A DNA stretch of 64,000 bases from Hungatella hathewayi WAL-18680 (GTDB lineage Bacteria > Bacillota > Clostridia > Lachnospirales > Lachnospiraceae), in assembly GCF_000235505.1 (NCBI RefSeq), contig NZ_JH379027.1, positions 1,101,569 to 1,165,568 of the forward strand, in the 5' to 3' direction. The position numbers were made by a program, and so were the translations under genes. Under the pieces are notes generated by a model. That model was not told the DNA's origin, did no database searches, and saw only the letters and a list, made by a program, of their open reading frames with translations. Positions 35,457-44,789 of this stretch are shown here, one piece after another (the stretch's first letter is position 1; each line of letters starts with the position of its first letter).

Positions 35457-36788
35457 ATGGAATTTATCAGTGGAGTGAGAGAGAAGGAAACAGTGTGTAT
35501 CCAAAGGATTCTGGAAGGAGACCTGGTTGGGGAGTCTGTGAAAATGAATGGCGCGGTGCATACCATTCGGGACATGGGCGAGGTTGCGTTTGTGATTCTC
35601 AGAAAGGCTGACGGCCTGGTACAGTGTGTGTACGAGGCGGGCGTGACAAAATTTGATTTAAAGAACTTAAAAGAGGAATCGGCAGTGGAAATCACCGGGA
35701 CGGTGGCTCCCGAAGAGCGGGCCCCTCACGGGTTTGAGATTCGGCTGAAGGACATCCGGGTGCTGTCCGAGCCGGCGGAGGTGATGCCCATCGCCATCAG
35801 CAAATATAAGATGAACACGTCCCTGGAGACGAAGCTGGCGCTGCGGCCCATCTCCCTTCGGAATGTGAGGGAGCGGGCCAAGTTCAAACTTCAGGAAGGC
35901 ATCGTGAGAGGATTTCGGGATTACTTACACGGAAAGGGATTTACGGAAATCCGCACGCCGAAGATTGTGGCCCGCGGCGCCGAGGGCGGCTCCAATGTAT
36001 TTAAACTGGATTACTTTAACAAGAAGGCGGAGTTGGGGCAGAGCCCCCAGTTTTATAAACAGACTATGGTGGGCGTCTATGACCGGGTATTTGAGGCGGC
36101 GCCGGTGTTCCGGGCGGAGAAGCATAACACCACCAGACATTTGAATGAGTACGTGAGCCTGGACTTTGAGATGGGGTATATTGACGGGTTCGAGGACATT
36201 ATGGAAATGGAGACCGGTTTTCTGCAGTATACCTTTGAGCTGTTGGAGCGGGAGTACAAAAAAGAACTTACGATGTTAAATGTAACGCTTCCCAACGTGG
36301 ACAAAATTCCGGCCGTGCGGTTTGACAAAGCTAAGGAGCTGGTGTCCCAGAAGTACCACCGGACCATCAGAAACCCCTATGATTTGGAGCCGGAGGAGGA
36401 ATTGCTGATTGGACAGTATTTTCAGGAGGAGTTCGGAAGTGATTTTGTATTCGTCACCCATTATCCTTCCAAAAAACGACCGTTTTATGCCATGGATGAC
36501 CCGGCGGACCCTAAGTTTACCTTGAGTTTTGACTTATTATTCCGCGGCCTGGAGGTGACCACCGGAGGCCAGAGAATCCATGATTACCGGATGATTCTGG
36601 AGAAAATGGAGAAACGCGGCATGGACCCGGCGGATATTGAGTCCTATCTGATGATATTTAAGTACGGAATGCCGCCCCACGGCGGTCTGGGAATTGGGCT
36701 GGAGCGTCTGACCATGAGGCTGTTAGATGAGCAGAATGTCCGGGAGACAGCATTGTTCCCACGTGACGTGACACGCCTGGAGCCATAA
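35457..36788 (+). CDS. aspS: Aspartate--tRNA(Asp/Asn) ligase, short archaeal-type (AspS2)
   Basis: This 443-residue class II synthetase has an N-terminal OB-fold anticodon-binding domain (about 1-105) joined to the catalytic domain. Motif 2 is visible as [16 protein letters not shown] and motif 3 as [14 protein letters not shown]. It lacks the insertion domain that makes ordinary bacterial AspRS close to 590 residues, so it is the archaeal-type enzyme often found to be non-discriminating, charging both tRNA-Asp and tRNA-Asn with Asp. The gatCAB genes directly downstream fit that role, because Asp-tRNA-Asn then needs amidation. The ATG at 35457 follows AAGGAGAAATGCGCA; upstream in-frame codons lie within the T-box. 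Relaxed specificity is inferred. Confidence 0.92.
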   Translation: MEFISGVREKETVCIQRILEGDLVGESVKMNGAVHTIRDMGEVAFVILRKADGLVQCVYEAGVTKFDLKNLKEESAVEITGTVAPEERAPHGFEIRLKDIRVLSEPAEVMPIAISKYKMNTSLETKLALRPISLRNVRERAKFKLQEGIVRGFRDYLHGKGFTEIRTPKIVARGAEGGSNVFKLDYFNKKAELGQSPQFYKQTMVGVYDRVFEAAPVFRAEKHNTTRHLNEYVSLDFEMGYIDGFEDIMEMETGFLQYTFELLEREYKKELTMLNVTLPNVDKIPAVRFDKAKELVSQKYHRTIRNPYDLEPEEELLIGQYFQEEFGSDFVFVTHYPSKKRPFYAMDDPADPKFTLSFDLLFRGLEVTTGGQRIHDYRMILEKMEKRGMDPADIESYLMIFKYGMPPHGGLGIGLERLTMRLLDEQNVRETALFPRDVTRLEP

Positions 36789-36823
36789 AGTGCACAGGAA
36801 CGATCAGAAAGAGAGGGAAGAAG

Positions 36824-37117
36824 ATGGCAAACGTAATCAGTGATGAAACAATCGAGTACGTCAGCATACTGGCAAAACTGGAACTTTCAAAGGAGGAAAA
36901 GGAAAGTGCCAGAAAAGACATGGGTCAGATGCTGGATTATTTTGATAAATTAAATGAATTGGACACTACCGGGGTGGAACCCATGTCCCATGCATTTCCG
37001 GTGTATAATGTATTCCGCGAGGATGTGGTGACAAACGGGGATGAGCGTGATGACATGTTGAGGAACGCGCCGGAGAGCAAAGAGGGAATGTTCAAGGTCC
37101 CGAAAACCGTAGAATAG
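36824..37117 (+). CDS. gatC: Asp-tRNA(Asn)/Glu-tRNA(Gln) amidotransferase subunit C
   Basis: This 97-residue small subunit wraps around GatA and stabilises the GatCAB complex. The sequence is typical: [18 protein letters not shown] at the N-terminus, the [27 protein letters not shown] core, and [18 protein letters not shown] at the end. It starts at ATG 36824 after GAGAGGGAAG, 35 bases after aspS, and is followed after 10 bases by gatA. Confidence 0.96.
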   Translation: MANVISDETIEYVSILAKLELSKEEKESARKDMGQMLDYFDKLNELDTTGVEPMSHAFPVYNVFREDVVTNGDERDDMLRNAPESKEGMFKVPKTVE

Positions 37118-37127
37118 GAGGACGGCT

Positions 37128-38648
37128 ATGAGTATCTTATCATTGACTGCCGTGGAAATCGGCAGAAAGATAAAGGCGGGGGAAATCACCGCGGTGGAAG
37201 CCACAAAAGCTGTCCTGGAGCAGATTCGGGCATTGGAACCACAGGTGCACTCCTATGTGACCGTCGATGAGGAAGGTGCGCTAAAGCGGGCGGAGGAAGT
37301 GCAGAAGCAGATTGATGACGGGACACTGACAGGGCCTCTGGCCGGCGTGCCGGTGGCGATAAAGGATAACCTGTGCACGGAGGGACTTTTGACCACCTGC
37401 GCTTCCAGGATTCTGGAGAATTTCGTCCCCAGCTACACGGCGGAGGCGGTCCGAAACCTGGAAAAAGCCGGAGCCGTGATACTGGGAAAGACCAACATGG
37501 ATGAGTTCGCCATGGGAAGCACCACGGAGACATCGGCCTATGGCGTCACCAGAAACCCGTGGAATTTAGAACATGTGCCCGGCGGTTCCTCCGGCGGCTC
37601 CTGCGCGGCTGTGGCGGCAGAGGAATGTTTCTACGCGCTGGGCTCCGATACCGGCGGCTCCATCCGCCAGCCCAGCTCCTACTGCGGTGTGGTGGGCATT
37701 AAACCGACTTACGGAACCGTTTCCCGGTATGGGCTGGTGGCCTACGGCTCCTCACTGGACCAGATAGGTCCCATCGCTAAGGATGTGACGGACTGTGCCA
37801 CGATTTTGGAGGTGATCTCTTCCTATGATAACAAGGACAGCACTTCGGTGAAACGTGATGATTATCAGTTCACCTCCGCTCTGGTGGATGATGTAAAAGG
37901 AATGAGAATTGGAATTCCCAGGGATTATTTTATAGAAGGACTGGACAGCGGCGTGCGGGATGCTATCCTGGCAGCGGCGGATACCTTTCGGAAAAAGGGT
38001 GCTGTCGTGGAGGAGTTTGATTTGGGCCTGGTGGAGTATGCTGTTCCTGCTTACTACGTGATTGCCACCGCTGAGGCCAGTTCCAACTTATCCCGGTTTG
38101 ACGGTGTGAAATACGGGCATAGGGCAAAGGAGTATGAGGGACTTCACAGCATGTATAAGAAGAGCCGCTCCGAGGGATTCGGCCCTGAGGTGAAGCGGCG
38201 GATCATGCTGGGCTCCTTCGTGTTAAGTTCCGGCTACTATGACGCCTATTACCTGAAAGCATTGAAAACGAAGGCATTAATTAAGAAGGCATTTGACCGG
38301 GCGTTTGAAAATTATGACGTCATTCTGGCGCCGGTGGCTCCGACCACCGCGCCGAAGCTGGGCGCCTCCCTGACCGACCCGATGAAAATGTATCTGGCTG
38401 ACATTTACACCATCTCCGTAAACCTGGCTGGTCTGCCAGGTATGACCGTGCCCTGCGGGAAGGATAAAAATGGATTGCCGATTGGACTGCAGATCATCGG
38501 AAACTGTTTTGATGAGAAAATAGTAATCCGTGCCGGGTATACCTTTGAGCAGACCAGAACCTACGAGGCGCCGGCATTTGCCGGAAGGGACACAGAGGGC
38601 GCAAACGACGCAGCGGCCACAGACCAGGCAGAAACGGAGGGCAGATAG
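37128..38648 (+). CDS. gatA: Asp-tRNA(Asn)/Glu-tRNA(Gln) amidotransferase subunit A
   Basis: This 506-residue amidase subunit releases ammonia from glutamine for tRNA amidation. It belongs to the amidase signature family, with the catalytic lysine in VPVAIKDNLC and the serine-rich signature GGSSGGSCAAVAAEE, followed by GSDTGGSIRQPSSYCG, which provides the Ser-cisSer-Lys triad. The C-terminal 20 residues are rich in Ala, Thr and Glu and look like a disordered tail. The start is ATG 37128 behind AGGAGGACGGCT. Its stop codon directly abuts the gatB ATG. Confidence 0.97.
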   Translation: MSILSLTAVEIGRKIKAGEITAVEATKAVLEQIRALEPQVHSYVTVDEEGALKRAEEVQKQIDDGTLTGPLAGVPVAIKDNLCTEGLLTTCASRILENFVPSYTAEAVRNLEKAGAVILGKTNMDEFAMGSTTETSAYGVTRNPWNLEHVPGGSSGGSCAAVAAEECFYALGSDTGGSIRQPSSYCGVVGIKPTYGTVSRYGLVAYGSSLDQIGPIAKDVTDCATILEVISSYDNKDSTSVKRDDYQFTSALVDDVKGMRIGIPRDYFIEGLDSGVRDAILAAADTFRKKGAVVEEFDLGLVEYAVPAYYVIATAEASSNLSRFDGVKYGHRAKEYEGLHSMYKKSRSEGFGPEVKRRIMLGSFVLSSGYYDAYYLKALKTKALIKKAFDRAFENYDVILAPVAPTTAPKLGASLTDPMKMYLADIYTISVNLAGLPGMTVPCGKDKNGLPIGLQIIGNCFDEKIVIRAGYTFEQTRTYEAPAFAGRDTEGANDAAATDQAETEGR

Positions 38649-40088
38649 ATGAGCAGACAGTATGAGACCGTCATCGGTCTGGAGGTTCACGTAGAACTTG
38701 CCACGAAAACAAAAATCTTCTGCGGCTGCTCCACCGCGTTCGGCGGCGCGCCCAACACCCACACCTGCCCGGTGTGTACCGGTATGCCGGGCTCCCTGCC
38801 GGTATTAAACAGACAGGTGGTGGAATATGCGCTGGCGGTGGGGCTTGCCACCAACTGCGGCATTAACCAGTACTGCAAATTTGACAGAAAGAACTATTTT
38901 TACCCGGATAATCCACAGAACTACCAGATATCCCAACTCTATCTCCCCATCTGCCACGACGGCTGGGTGGAGATTGAGGGAACCTTCGGCAAGAAAAAAG
39001 TAGGCATCCATGAGATTCACATGGAGGAGGACGCCGGAAAGCTGATTCACGATGAGTGGGACGACTGCTCCCTGGTGGATTATAACCGCAGCGGTGTGCC
39101 GCTGATTGAGATTGTGTCCGAGCCGGATATGAGAAGCGCCGATGAGGTGATCGCCTATCTGGAGAAGCTGCGCCTCATCATCCAGTATCTGGGCGCCTCC
39201 GACTGCAAGCTCCAGGAGGGCTCCATGCGGGCTGATGTCAATCTGTCCGTCCGGGAGGTGGGCGCGCCGGAATTCGGAACCAGAACCGAGATGAAGAACT
39301 TAAACTCCTTCAAGGCCATTGCCAGAGCCATCGAGGGGGAGAGGAAGCGGCAGATAGAACTTCTGGAGGAAGGAAAGCGGGTCGTCCAGGAGACCAGGCG
39401 GTGGGATGACAACAAGGAATCCTCCTATGCCATGCGCTCTAAGGAGGACGCCCACGATTACCGCTATTTCCCGGACCCGGATTTGACGCCGGTGGTCATC
39501 AGTGACGAGTGGCTGGACGAGGTGAGGAAACGCCAGCCGGAGCTTCGCACGGAAAAACTTCTGCGCTACGAGCAGGAATTCCAGATTCCCAGGTACGATG
39601 CGGAAATTCTCACCGGTTCCAAGCCTATGGCGGACCTCTTTGAGGCGACCACCGCCATCTGCAAAAGGCCGAAGGAAGTATCCAACTGGCTGATGGTGGA
39701 AGGCATGAGGCTTCTGAAAGAACAGGAGATGGATCCGGAAGAGATAAAATTCTCTCCGGAAAACCTTGCAAAATTAATTCAGTTGGTGGATAATGGTACT
39801 ATTAACCGCACGGTAGCCAAAAACGTGTTCGAAGAAATCTTTACATCCGACATCGACCCGGAGGTCTATGTGGAAGAAAAGGGCCTGAAGGTCGTCAATG
39901 ACGAGGGGGCGCTGAGAAAGACGGTGGAAGATATTGTGGCGGCCAATCCGCAATCCGTGGAGGATTACCATAATGGCAAACAGAAGGCCATGGGCTTTCT
40001 GGTGGGCCAGACGATGAGAGCCATGGGCGGGAAAGCAGACCCTGTCATGGTAAACAGGATACTCGCAGACATTTTAGATAAAATATAA
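38649..40088 (+). CDS. gatB: Asp-tRNA(Asn)/Glu-tRNA(Gln) amidotransferase subunit B
   Basis: This 479-residue subunit binds the mischarged tRNA and activates its carboxylate with ATP. It shows YETVIGLEVHVELATKTKIFCGC at the N-terminus with metal-binding positions, the GVPLIEIVSEPDMRS block, and a C-terminal YqeY-like tRNA-binding tail (about 400-479) ending VNRILADIL. It starts at 38649 with no gap after gatA; the ribosome site GGAGGG lies within the gatA 3' end. With gatC, gatA and the short AspRS it makes up an indirect route to Asn-tRNA, and possibly Gln-tRNA. Confidence 0.97.
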   Translation: MSRQYETVIGLEVHVELATKTKIFCGCSTAFGGAPNTHTCPVCTGMPGSLPVLNRQVVEYALAVGLATNCGINQYCKFDRKNYFYPDNPQNYQISQLYLPICHDGWVEIEGTFGKKKVGIHEIHMEEDAGKLIHDEWDDCSLVDYNRSGVPLIEIVSEPDMRSADEVIAYLEKLRLIIQYLGASDCKLQEGSMRADVNLSVREVGAPEFGTRTEMKNLNSFKAIARAIEGERKRQIELLEEGKRVVQETRRWDDNKESSYAMRSKEDAHDYRYFPDPDLTPVVISDEWLDEVRKRQPELRTEKLLRYEQEFQIPRYDAEILTGSKPMADLFEATTAICKRPKEVSNWLMVEGMRLLKEQEMDPEEIKFSPENLAKLIQLVDNGTINRTVAKNVFEEIFTSDIDPEVYVEEKGLKVVNDEGALRKTVEDIVAANPQSVEDYHNGKQKAMGFLVGQTMRAMGGKADPVMVNRILADILDKI

Positions 40089-40098
40089 GGAGAATCAG

Positions 40099-41427
40099 AT
40101 GAGGAGGAAAAAAAGCAGTATGAAACCATTTGCAGAGATGACAAAAGAGGAGTTACAGGAATTAAGGAAGCAGCTGCATATCCAGTACAAGGAATTTCAG
40201 GGAAAAGATTTAAGACTGGATATGTCCAGAGGAAAGCCAAGCACAGAGCAGCTTGATTTATCCATGGGTATGATGGATGTACTCAGCAGCAAGGATGATT
40301 TGACCTGTGATGACGGAACGGACTGCCGCAACTACGGCGTTCTGGACGGTATCAAGGAGGCTCAGGAGCTGCTGGCCGATATGATGGAGGTGGCGCCCGA
40401 CCACATTATCATTTATGGAAACTCCAGTCTGAATGTGATGTACGATACCGTGGCCCGTTCCATGACCAACGGCGTGATGGGAAGCACTCCCTGGGGCAAG
40501 CTGGATAAAGTGAAATTCCTCTGTCCGGTACCAGGATATGACAGACATTTTGCCATCACCGAATATCTGGGAATTGAGATGGTGAATGTGCCGATGACAC
40601 CAACCGGTCCCGATATGGACATCGTGGAGGAACTGGTGGCCAATGACGATACTATCAAGGGTATCTGGTGTGTGCCGAAGTACTCCAACCCACAGGGCAT
40701 CTCCTACTCCGACGATACGGTACGCCGTTTTGCCCGCCTGAAACCGGCTGCTCCGGATTTTAGAATCTACTGGGATAATGCTTACACCATCCATCATCTG
40801 TATGACCATGACCAGGACCATTTAATCGAGATTCTGGCGGAGTGTAAGAGAGCCGGAAATCCGGATATGGTTTACAAATTTGCATCTACCTCCAAGGTCA
40901 GCTTCCCTGGTTCCGGTATCGCGGCAATCGCGGCGTCCCAGAACAACCTGGAAGATATTAAGAGACAGATGAAAATCCAGACTATCGGCCATGACAAGGT
41001 GAACCAGCTGCGCCACGTGAGATTCTTCGGGGATATTCACGGCATGGTGGAGCATATGAGAAGGCATGCGGATATTATGAGACCGAAGTTCGAGGCGGTT
41101 ATCTCGATTCTGGAGAGAGAGCTTGGCGGGCTTGGCATCGGCACCTGGACCAATCCAAAGGGTGGATATTTCATTTCCTTTGATTCTCTGGATGGCTGTG
41201 CGAAGGCGATTGTGGCCAGATGTAAGAAGGCAGGGCTGGTGATGACCGGTGCCGGCGCCACTTATCCATACGGCAAGGACCCTCACGACAGTAATATCCG
41301 GATTGCACCGTCCTATCCGCCACTGTCAGATTTGATGCTGGCGATGGAATTGTTTGCGCTCTGTGTGAAGATTGTGAGCATAGATAAACTGCTGACTGAG
41401 ATGAACAGCCAGCAGCAGGGAAATTAA
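40099..41427 (+). CDS. Aspartate aminotransferase, subgroup Ic-like
   Basis: This 442-residue PLP-dependent aminotransferase of fold type I resembles the subgroup Ic aspartate aminotransferases rather than classical AspC. Characteristic stretches are LRLDMSRGKPSTEQLDLS, GNSSLNVMYDT, WCVPKYSNPQG, YWDNAYTIHHLY and the PLP-lysine region KFASTSKVSFPGSG. It would interconvert aspartate and oxaloacetate using 2-oxoglutarate/glutamate. The ATG at 40099 follows AAGGAGAATCAG, 10 bases after gatB, so it is probably part of the T-box controlled operon. Adjacency to AspRS/GatCAB suggests that aspartate supply is co-regulated with its use on tRNA; that is inference. Confidence 0.85.
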   Translation: MRRKKSSMKPFAEMTKEELQELRKQLHIQYKEFQGKDLRLDMSRGKPSTEQLDLSMGMMDVLSSKDDLTCDDGTDCRNYGVLDGIKEAQELLADMMEVAPDHIIIYGNSSLNVMYDTVARSMTNGVMGSTPWGKLDKVKFLCPVPGYDRHFAITEYLGIEMVNVPMTPTGPDMDIVEELVANDDTIKGIWCVPKYSNPQGISYSDDTVRRFARLKPAAPDFRIYWDNAYTIHHLYDHDQDHLIEILAECKRAGNPDMVYKFASTSKVSFPGSGIAAIAASQNNLEDIKRQMKIQTIGHDKVNQLRHVRFFGDIHGMVEHMRRHADIMRPKFEAVISILERELGGLGIGTWTNPKGGYFISFDSLDGCAKAIVARCKKAGLVMTGAGATYPYGKDPHDSNIRIAPSYPPLSDLMLAMELFALCVKIVSIDKLLTEMNSQQQGN

Positions 41428-41430
41428 ATA

Positions 41431-42738
41431 TCAGTATTTGATGAGGAGCGAGTGGGAATCCACCGCTCCTTTTTGCTGCAATAAATAGTCCAGCCACTCG
41501 CTGTATTTGGACTTGTCCTGATACTGCTGCCAGATACGGTAGTCGTCGGAGGCTAAGTAGTCTTTGCCGGTGTCGCGGATGAGGCCGTCGGAGGCATCCA
41601 TATAGATTTTGCTCCAGAAGGATTCCAGACGGTTAAAATCCCCGCCGGTAATGCCGAGGGCGCGCAGCATGCCGCCTACCAGACCCTCGGCAGTCTTCTG
41701 ACGGCAGGCCCGGGAGTAATCGGAAAAATGCAGCAGCTCCTCCTCACCGGAACCCTGTGCCGCCGCCCAGCCCTCCATATCCAGAGAATGGGTGCGGCAG
41801 GCGATGGAGCGGGTATCCGGGGTGACGGTAATGTCAGTCCAAAGATTAGGATAATCAGCCGGCATCCCGCCGGTAATCTCATAGAAGGAACCACCGTGGA
41901 AAGTGGTCATAGCCGTGTGCTGTTTGTGAAGATGGCCGCTGATGTTGAGTGGAACCTGATGCATTTCCAGCAGGGATAACAGGGCGTCCCGGTTCTCAAA
42001 AGGGGACATCTGGTTGTACTGGGGGGAACTGTGTCCCAGCAGGTTGTGGTGGGATGACGTCACAATGACGGCGCCCGCCTCATCCGCCTGCTCTAACACA
42101 TGCTGAACCCAGGATAAGGTGTCATCGCTGACCCCGCCGTAGGTGTTGGAAATGTTGGTGTCAAGCATCAGAAGCCAGAAGCTGTCCGTGAGCGGAGCCA
42201 CGTAGCTTAAGGAGGCCGTGTCTCTCATGAGAGGCGTGGCGTAGCCGTAATCGGCATAGAGTTTTGCAAATTCCTCCTGTGAGACCCCCTTCAAATCATG
42301 GTTCCCGGGTATGACCAGGATACGTGTCCCCTGACTTTTGGCCAAATCCAGTTTTTTTATCAGGGCTTCATGCTCGTTTCTCAGCCCATTGTTGGTTAAA
42401 TCCCCGCACAACAGCAAAACATCCGGCTGCCGCCCAACCACTTCCTCTAAAAGGCAGTCGGTCAGCTGGCTGATATACTTCATCTGTGGAATCAGCGAGC
42501 TGGCGGCGTCGGAGACCTCCGGCTGGTAATGAAGGTCGGTGGCCATGGCGATGTGGAGCGGTTTGGTGGATACGGTATCGGCGGCAGCCGTGGTATTGGT
42601 ATTTTTGGCGACGGTTCCTGAGGCAGCCACCCCGGAAGACGTATCTGAGAACATGCCTGCGGTATCCGATGAAGCGGCGGCACAGCCGCCCAATATTAGC
42701 ATGAGAATAAGGCTGGATAGAACTGTTTTTATCTTCAT
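41431..42738 (-). CDS. Metallophosphoesterase lipoprotein
   Basis: This 435-residue secreted lipoprotein has a signal peptide ending in the lipobox LGGC at about residue 19, a Ser/Thr/Ala-rich linker, and a calcineurin-type phosphoesterase domain. The five metal-binding blocks are visible: ATDLHYQ, LLCGDLTNNG, IPGNHD, TSSHHN and ISGHLHKQH. A C-terminal region of about 120 residues follows. It would act outside the membrane on a phosphate ester or nucleotide that cannot be named. The ATG at 42738 is preceded by AAGGAGAATC; codons upstream would lie in the promoter. It converges on the aminotransferase gene with only 3 bases between stops. Confidence 0.9.
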   Translation of the reverse strand: MKIKTVLSSLILMLILGGCAAASSDTAGMFSDTSSGVAASGTVAKNTNTTAAADTVSTKPLHIAMATDLHYQPEVSDAASSLIPQMKYISQLTDCLLEEVVGRQPDVLLLCGDLTNNGLRNEHEALIKKLDLAKSQGTRILVIPGNHDLKGVSQEEFAKLYADYGYATPLMRDTASLSYVAPLTDSFWLLMLDTNISNTYGGVSDDTLSWVQHVLEQADEAGAVIVTSSHHNLLGHSSPQYNQMSPFENRDALLSLLEMHQVPLNISGHLHKQHTAMTTFHGGSFYEITGGMPADYPNLWTDITVTPDTRSIACRTHSLDMEGWAAAQGSGEEELLHFSDYSRACRQKTAEGLVGGMLRALGITGGDFNRLESFWSKIYMDASDGLIRDTGKDYLASDDYRIWQQYQDKSKYSEWLDYLLQQKGAVDSHSLLIKY

Positions 42739-42777
42739 GATTCTCCTTAAAAATGGATAATAATAGTAATTATTATC

Positions 42778-42806
42778 AATATATAATAAAATGGAGTGGA
42801 AGTCAA
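42778..42806 (-). promoter_or_regulatory. Promoter of the phosphoesterase lipoprotein gene
   Basis: On the minus strand: -35 TTGACT (42801-42806), 17-base spacer, -10 TATATT (42778-42783). It is divergent from the MarR promoter 20 bases away. Confidence 0.7.
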
Positions 42807-42825
42807 CCAAAACAATAAAAAATAG

Positions 42826-42854
42826 TTGACAAAGTCATGTAATTGCATTATACT
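42826..42854 (+). promoter_or_regulatory. Promoter of the marR-oxidoreductase operon
   Basis: -35 TTGACA (42826-42831), 17-base spacer, -10 TATACT (42849-42854). Confidence 0.85.
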
Positions 42855-42866
42855 TGACCTAGTCAA
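42854..42866 (+). promoter_or_regulatory. Candidate MarR operator, palindrome overlapping the transcription start
   Basis: TTGACCTAGTCAA is a perfect palindrome with a 3-base centre, lying on the -10/+1 region. The outer sequence TAGTTGAC (42823-42830) and GTCAACTA (42862-42869) form a second inverted pair around the promoter. MarR proteins usually bind such sites and repress their own operon, so autorepression is likely. Confidence 0.6.
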
Positions 42867-42883
42867 CTAAAGGAGGGATGGAA

Positions 42884-43336
42884 ATGTACGAGCAATCGCT
42901 TGCTTTTTTTACTACATTATTAAATAAAGATTTTACGAACTACTGCAACCGGCGGCTGGCGGAGGCGGGGCTTTTGCAGGGGCAGTTGTATTTTATCCTG
43001 TATGTGGGGAAGCATCCCGGATGTGCGCCTAAGGAGCTGGCAAAGGGGCTGCGGATGGACATCGGGCATACGACCAGGTCGCTGGTGAAGCTGGAGCAGG
43101 GGGGATTTCTGGAGCAGGAGTCCAACCCGGATGACAGGCGTGCCCATATTTTGCGGCTGACGGAGAGGGGAGAGGCGGCATTTCGCCTTAGCCATGAACT
43201 GTTTGCCCAGTGGGATGAGATGGTGCTGGACGGTTTTACGGCGGAAGAGAGAGAGCAGTTGATGGGGCTTTTAAAGAAGACACTTCACATGGAGGGAGGA
43301 ATGCCCTGTGTACGAAACAATATTCAGTCCCGTTAA
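42884..43336 (+). CDS. MarR-family transcriptional regulator
   Basis: This 150-residue winged-helix repressor or activator has the typical dimer helices at both ends. The DNA-binding core is visible as KHPGCAPKELAKGLRMDIGHTTRSLVKLEQGGFLEQ, and the wing as NPDDRRAHILRLTERG. ATG 42884 is preferred to ATG 42878 because AGGAGG ends at 42876, giving normal spacing only to the later codon. Its 3' end overlaps the flavin oxidoreductase gene by 29 bases. It probably responds to a small aromatic or electrophilic ligand and controls this operon. Confidence 0.92.
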   Translation: MYEQSLAFFTTLLNKDFTNYCNRRLAEAGLLQGQLYFILYVGKHPGCAPKELAKGLRMDIGHTTRSLVKLEQGGFLEQESNPDDRRAHILRLTERGEAAFRLSHELFAQWDEMVLDGFTAEEREQLMGLLKKTLHMEGGMPCVRNNIQSR

Positions 43337-44408
43337 TCTGGGCGGGCTTGTGTTGAAAAACAGGATTATCTTTGCTCCGACAACCCTGGGGCTTGGGGGA
43401 GAGGCGCTGGAGGAGAAGATCAGGAAGATTGCTGCCGGCGGCTGTGCCATGATTGTGATTGGGGATGTGCCGGTGTCCGGCCGTGGCGCTCATTCCCTCT
43501 ATGGCAAAAAGGGGTTTGCCCATTATGAGAAGCTGTGTGAGGTGATTCACCAGGAGGGCTGTCTGGCCTGCGCCCAGCTGCATCAGTCAGACAGCAATAT
43601 TAAGGGAATGCTCAAATACATTCCCGGTGTGCTGACGAAGAGAATCACCATGGAGGAGCTGCGCCCGCTGTTGAATCAGCAGGTGGGAACGTACATCACC
43701 AATATGCCGGAACAAAAGGTTTCATCCATCGCATCGTCTTTTGGCGATGCGGCGGTTTTGGCGAAGAAGGCCGGATTTGACATGATTCAGGTCCATGGAG
43801 ACCGGATGTGCGGCAGCTTTTCTTCCCAGGTGTTCAACAGCCGGACAGACAGCTACGGCGGCAGCCCGGAGAACCGCGCCAGGTTTGCCGTGGAAGCGGT
43901 GTCCGCGGTGCGCAAGGCCCTGCCGGACATGCCAATCGACTACAAACTGGCGGTGCGCCAGGAATCCCCTCATTATGGAAATGCGGGAGTACTGTTGGAG
44001 GAACTGCCGGTGTTTGTGCCGCTGCTGGAGCAGGCGGGTGTAACCAGCTTTCATGTGACGCTGGCGAACCATGCCAAACTGACGGACACCATTCCGCCGG
44101 CGGACCACGTTTATTTTTCGGAGGAAGGATGTTTCCTGCACTACTGTGACGTGGTGAGAAAGTACACGAAACTGCCGCTGACCGGTGTGGGCGGACTGAC
44201 CAACCCGGATTTCATCGAGCAGCAGCTGGCCACGGGACGCATCGACTGCGCCGCCATGAGCCGCCAGCTTCTGGCAGACGCGCAGTGGCCGGACAAGCTG
44301 ATGCAGGAGCAGGGAGAATCCATCCACCGCTGCGTCCGCTGCAACCGGGAATGCCTTGGCGGGATACAGCAGCACAAGGGGGTTCACTGTATCTATGACA
44401 ACAAATAA
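43308..44408 (+). CDS. NADH:flavin oxidoreductase (Old Yellow Enzyme-like) with Fe-S motif, no C-terminal NAD/FAD domain
   Basis: This 366-residue protein has an FMN-binding TIM barrel of the Old Yellow Enzyme family: FSPVNLGGLVLKNRIIFAP at the N-terminus, DMIQVHGDRMCGSF in place of the usual HGAHGYL region, and GGLTNPDFIEQQL near the end. The last 30 residues hold CVRCNRECLGG plus a further Cys, the 4Fe-4S motif of 2,4-dienoyl-CoA reductase-like enzymes, but the FAD/NAD domain that normally follows in those enzymes is absent. It would need an external electron donor. The start is GTG 43308 behind GGAGGGAGGA inside the marR gene. It may reduce an enone, bile acid or xenobiotic; the substrate is unknown. 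Confidence 0.85.
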   Translation: MYETIFSPVNLGGLVLKNRIIFAPTTLGLGGEALEEKIRKIAAGGCAMIVIGDVPVSGRGAHSLYGKKGFAHYEKLCEVIHQEGCLACAQLHQSDSNIKGMLKYIPGVLTKRITMEELRPLLNQQVGTYITNMPEQKVSSIASSFGDAAVLAKKAGFDMIQVHGDRMCGSFSSQVFNSRTDSYGGSPENRARFAVEAVSAVRKALPDMPIDYKLAVRQESPHYGNAGVLLEELPVFVPLLEQAGVTSFHVTLANHAKLTDTIPPADHVYFSEEGCFLHYCDVVRKYTKLPLTGVGGLTNPDFIEQQLATGRIDCAAMSRQLLADAQWPDKLMQEQGESIHRCVRCNRECLGGIQQHKGVHCIYDNK

Positions 44409-44429
44409 AAGAAAAGGAGAATCATCATT

Positions 44430-44759
44430 ATGACAAAGGGAACAAAAATCTGGCTCTGGTGTGCGCTGGTTCTGTGCGCGCTTACAACAATCTTAAACGC
44501 GGCCTCCGGCCGCTGGCTGTCCGTGGCGATTGCCGTGGTATCTTTGGGCGGCCTGTGTGTCCTGCTGTTTACCCAGAAAAAATGGGGCTTCATCCTGATG
44601 TGCATCTGCTATATCCTGTCATTTTGCAACGGCGTCTACCAGGGCGTCATCGGAGAGAGCGGCATGGTAGCAGCCATCGTGATGTCCTTCATCGGCTCAG
44701 CCCTGGTGCCGGTGGTGACATACTTATTCCTGCGTAAGAGCTGGAACGAATTGAAGTAA
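44430..44759 (+). CDS. Small four-helix membrane protein of unknown function
   Basis: This 109-residue hydrophobic protein has about four membrane segments (about 7-25, 29-46, 52-70 and 78-99) and a short basic C-terminus. I recognise no family motif. It starts at ATG 44430 behind AAAAGGAGAATCATC, 21 bases after the flavin oxidoreductase, and ends just before a strong terminator. It is therefore the third gene of the MarR-controlled operon and might be a transporter accessory or membrane anchor, but that is speculation. Confidence 0.75.
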   Translation: MTKGTKIWLWCALVLCALTTILNAASGRWLSVAIAVVSLGGLCVLLFTQKKWGFILMCICYILSFCNGVYQGVIGESGMVAAIVMSFIGSALVPVVTYLFLRKSWNELK

Positions 44760-44789
44760 ATACATATGAAATTCAGAATGGAGCTGTAA

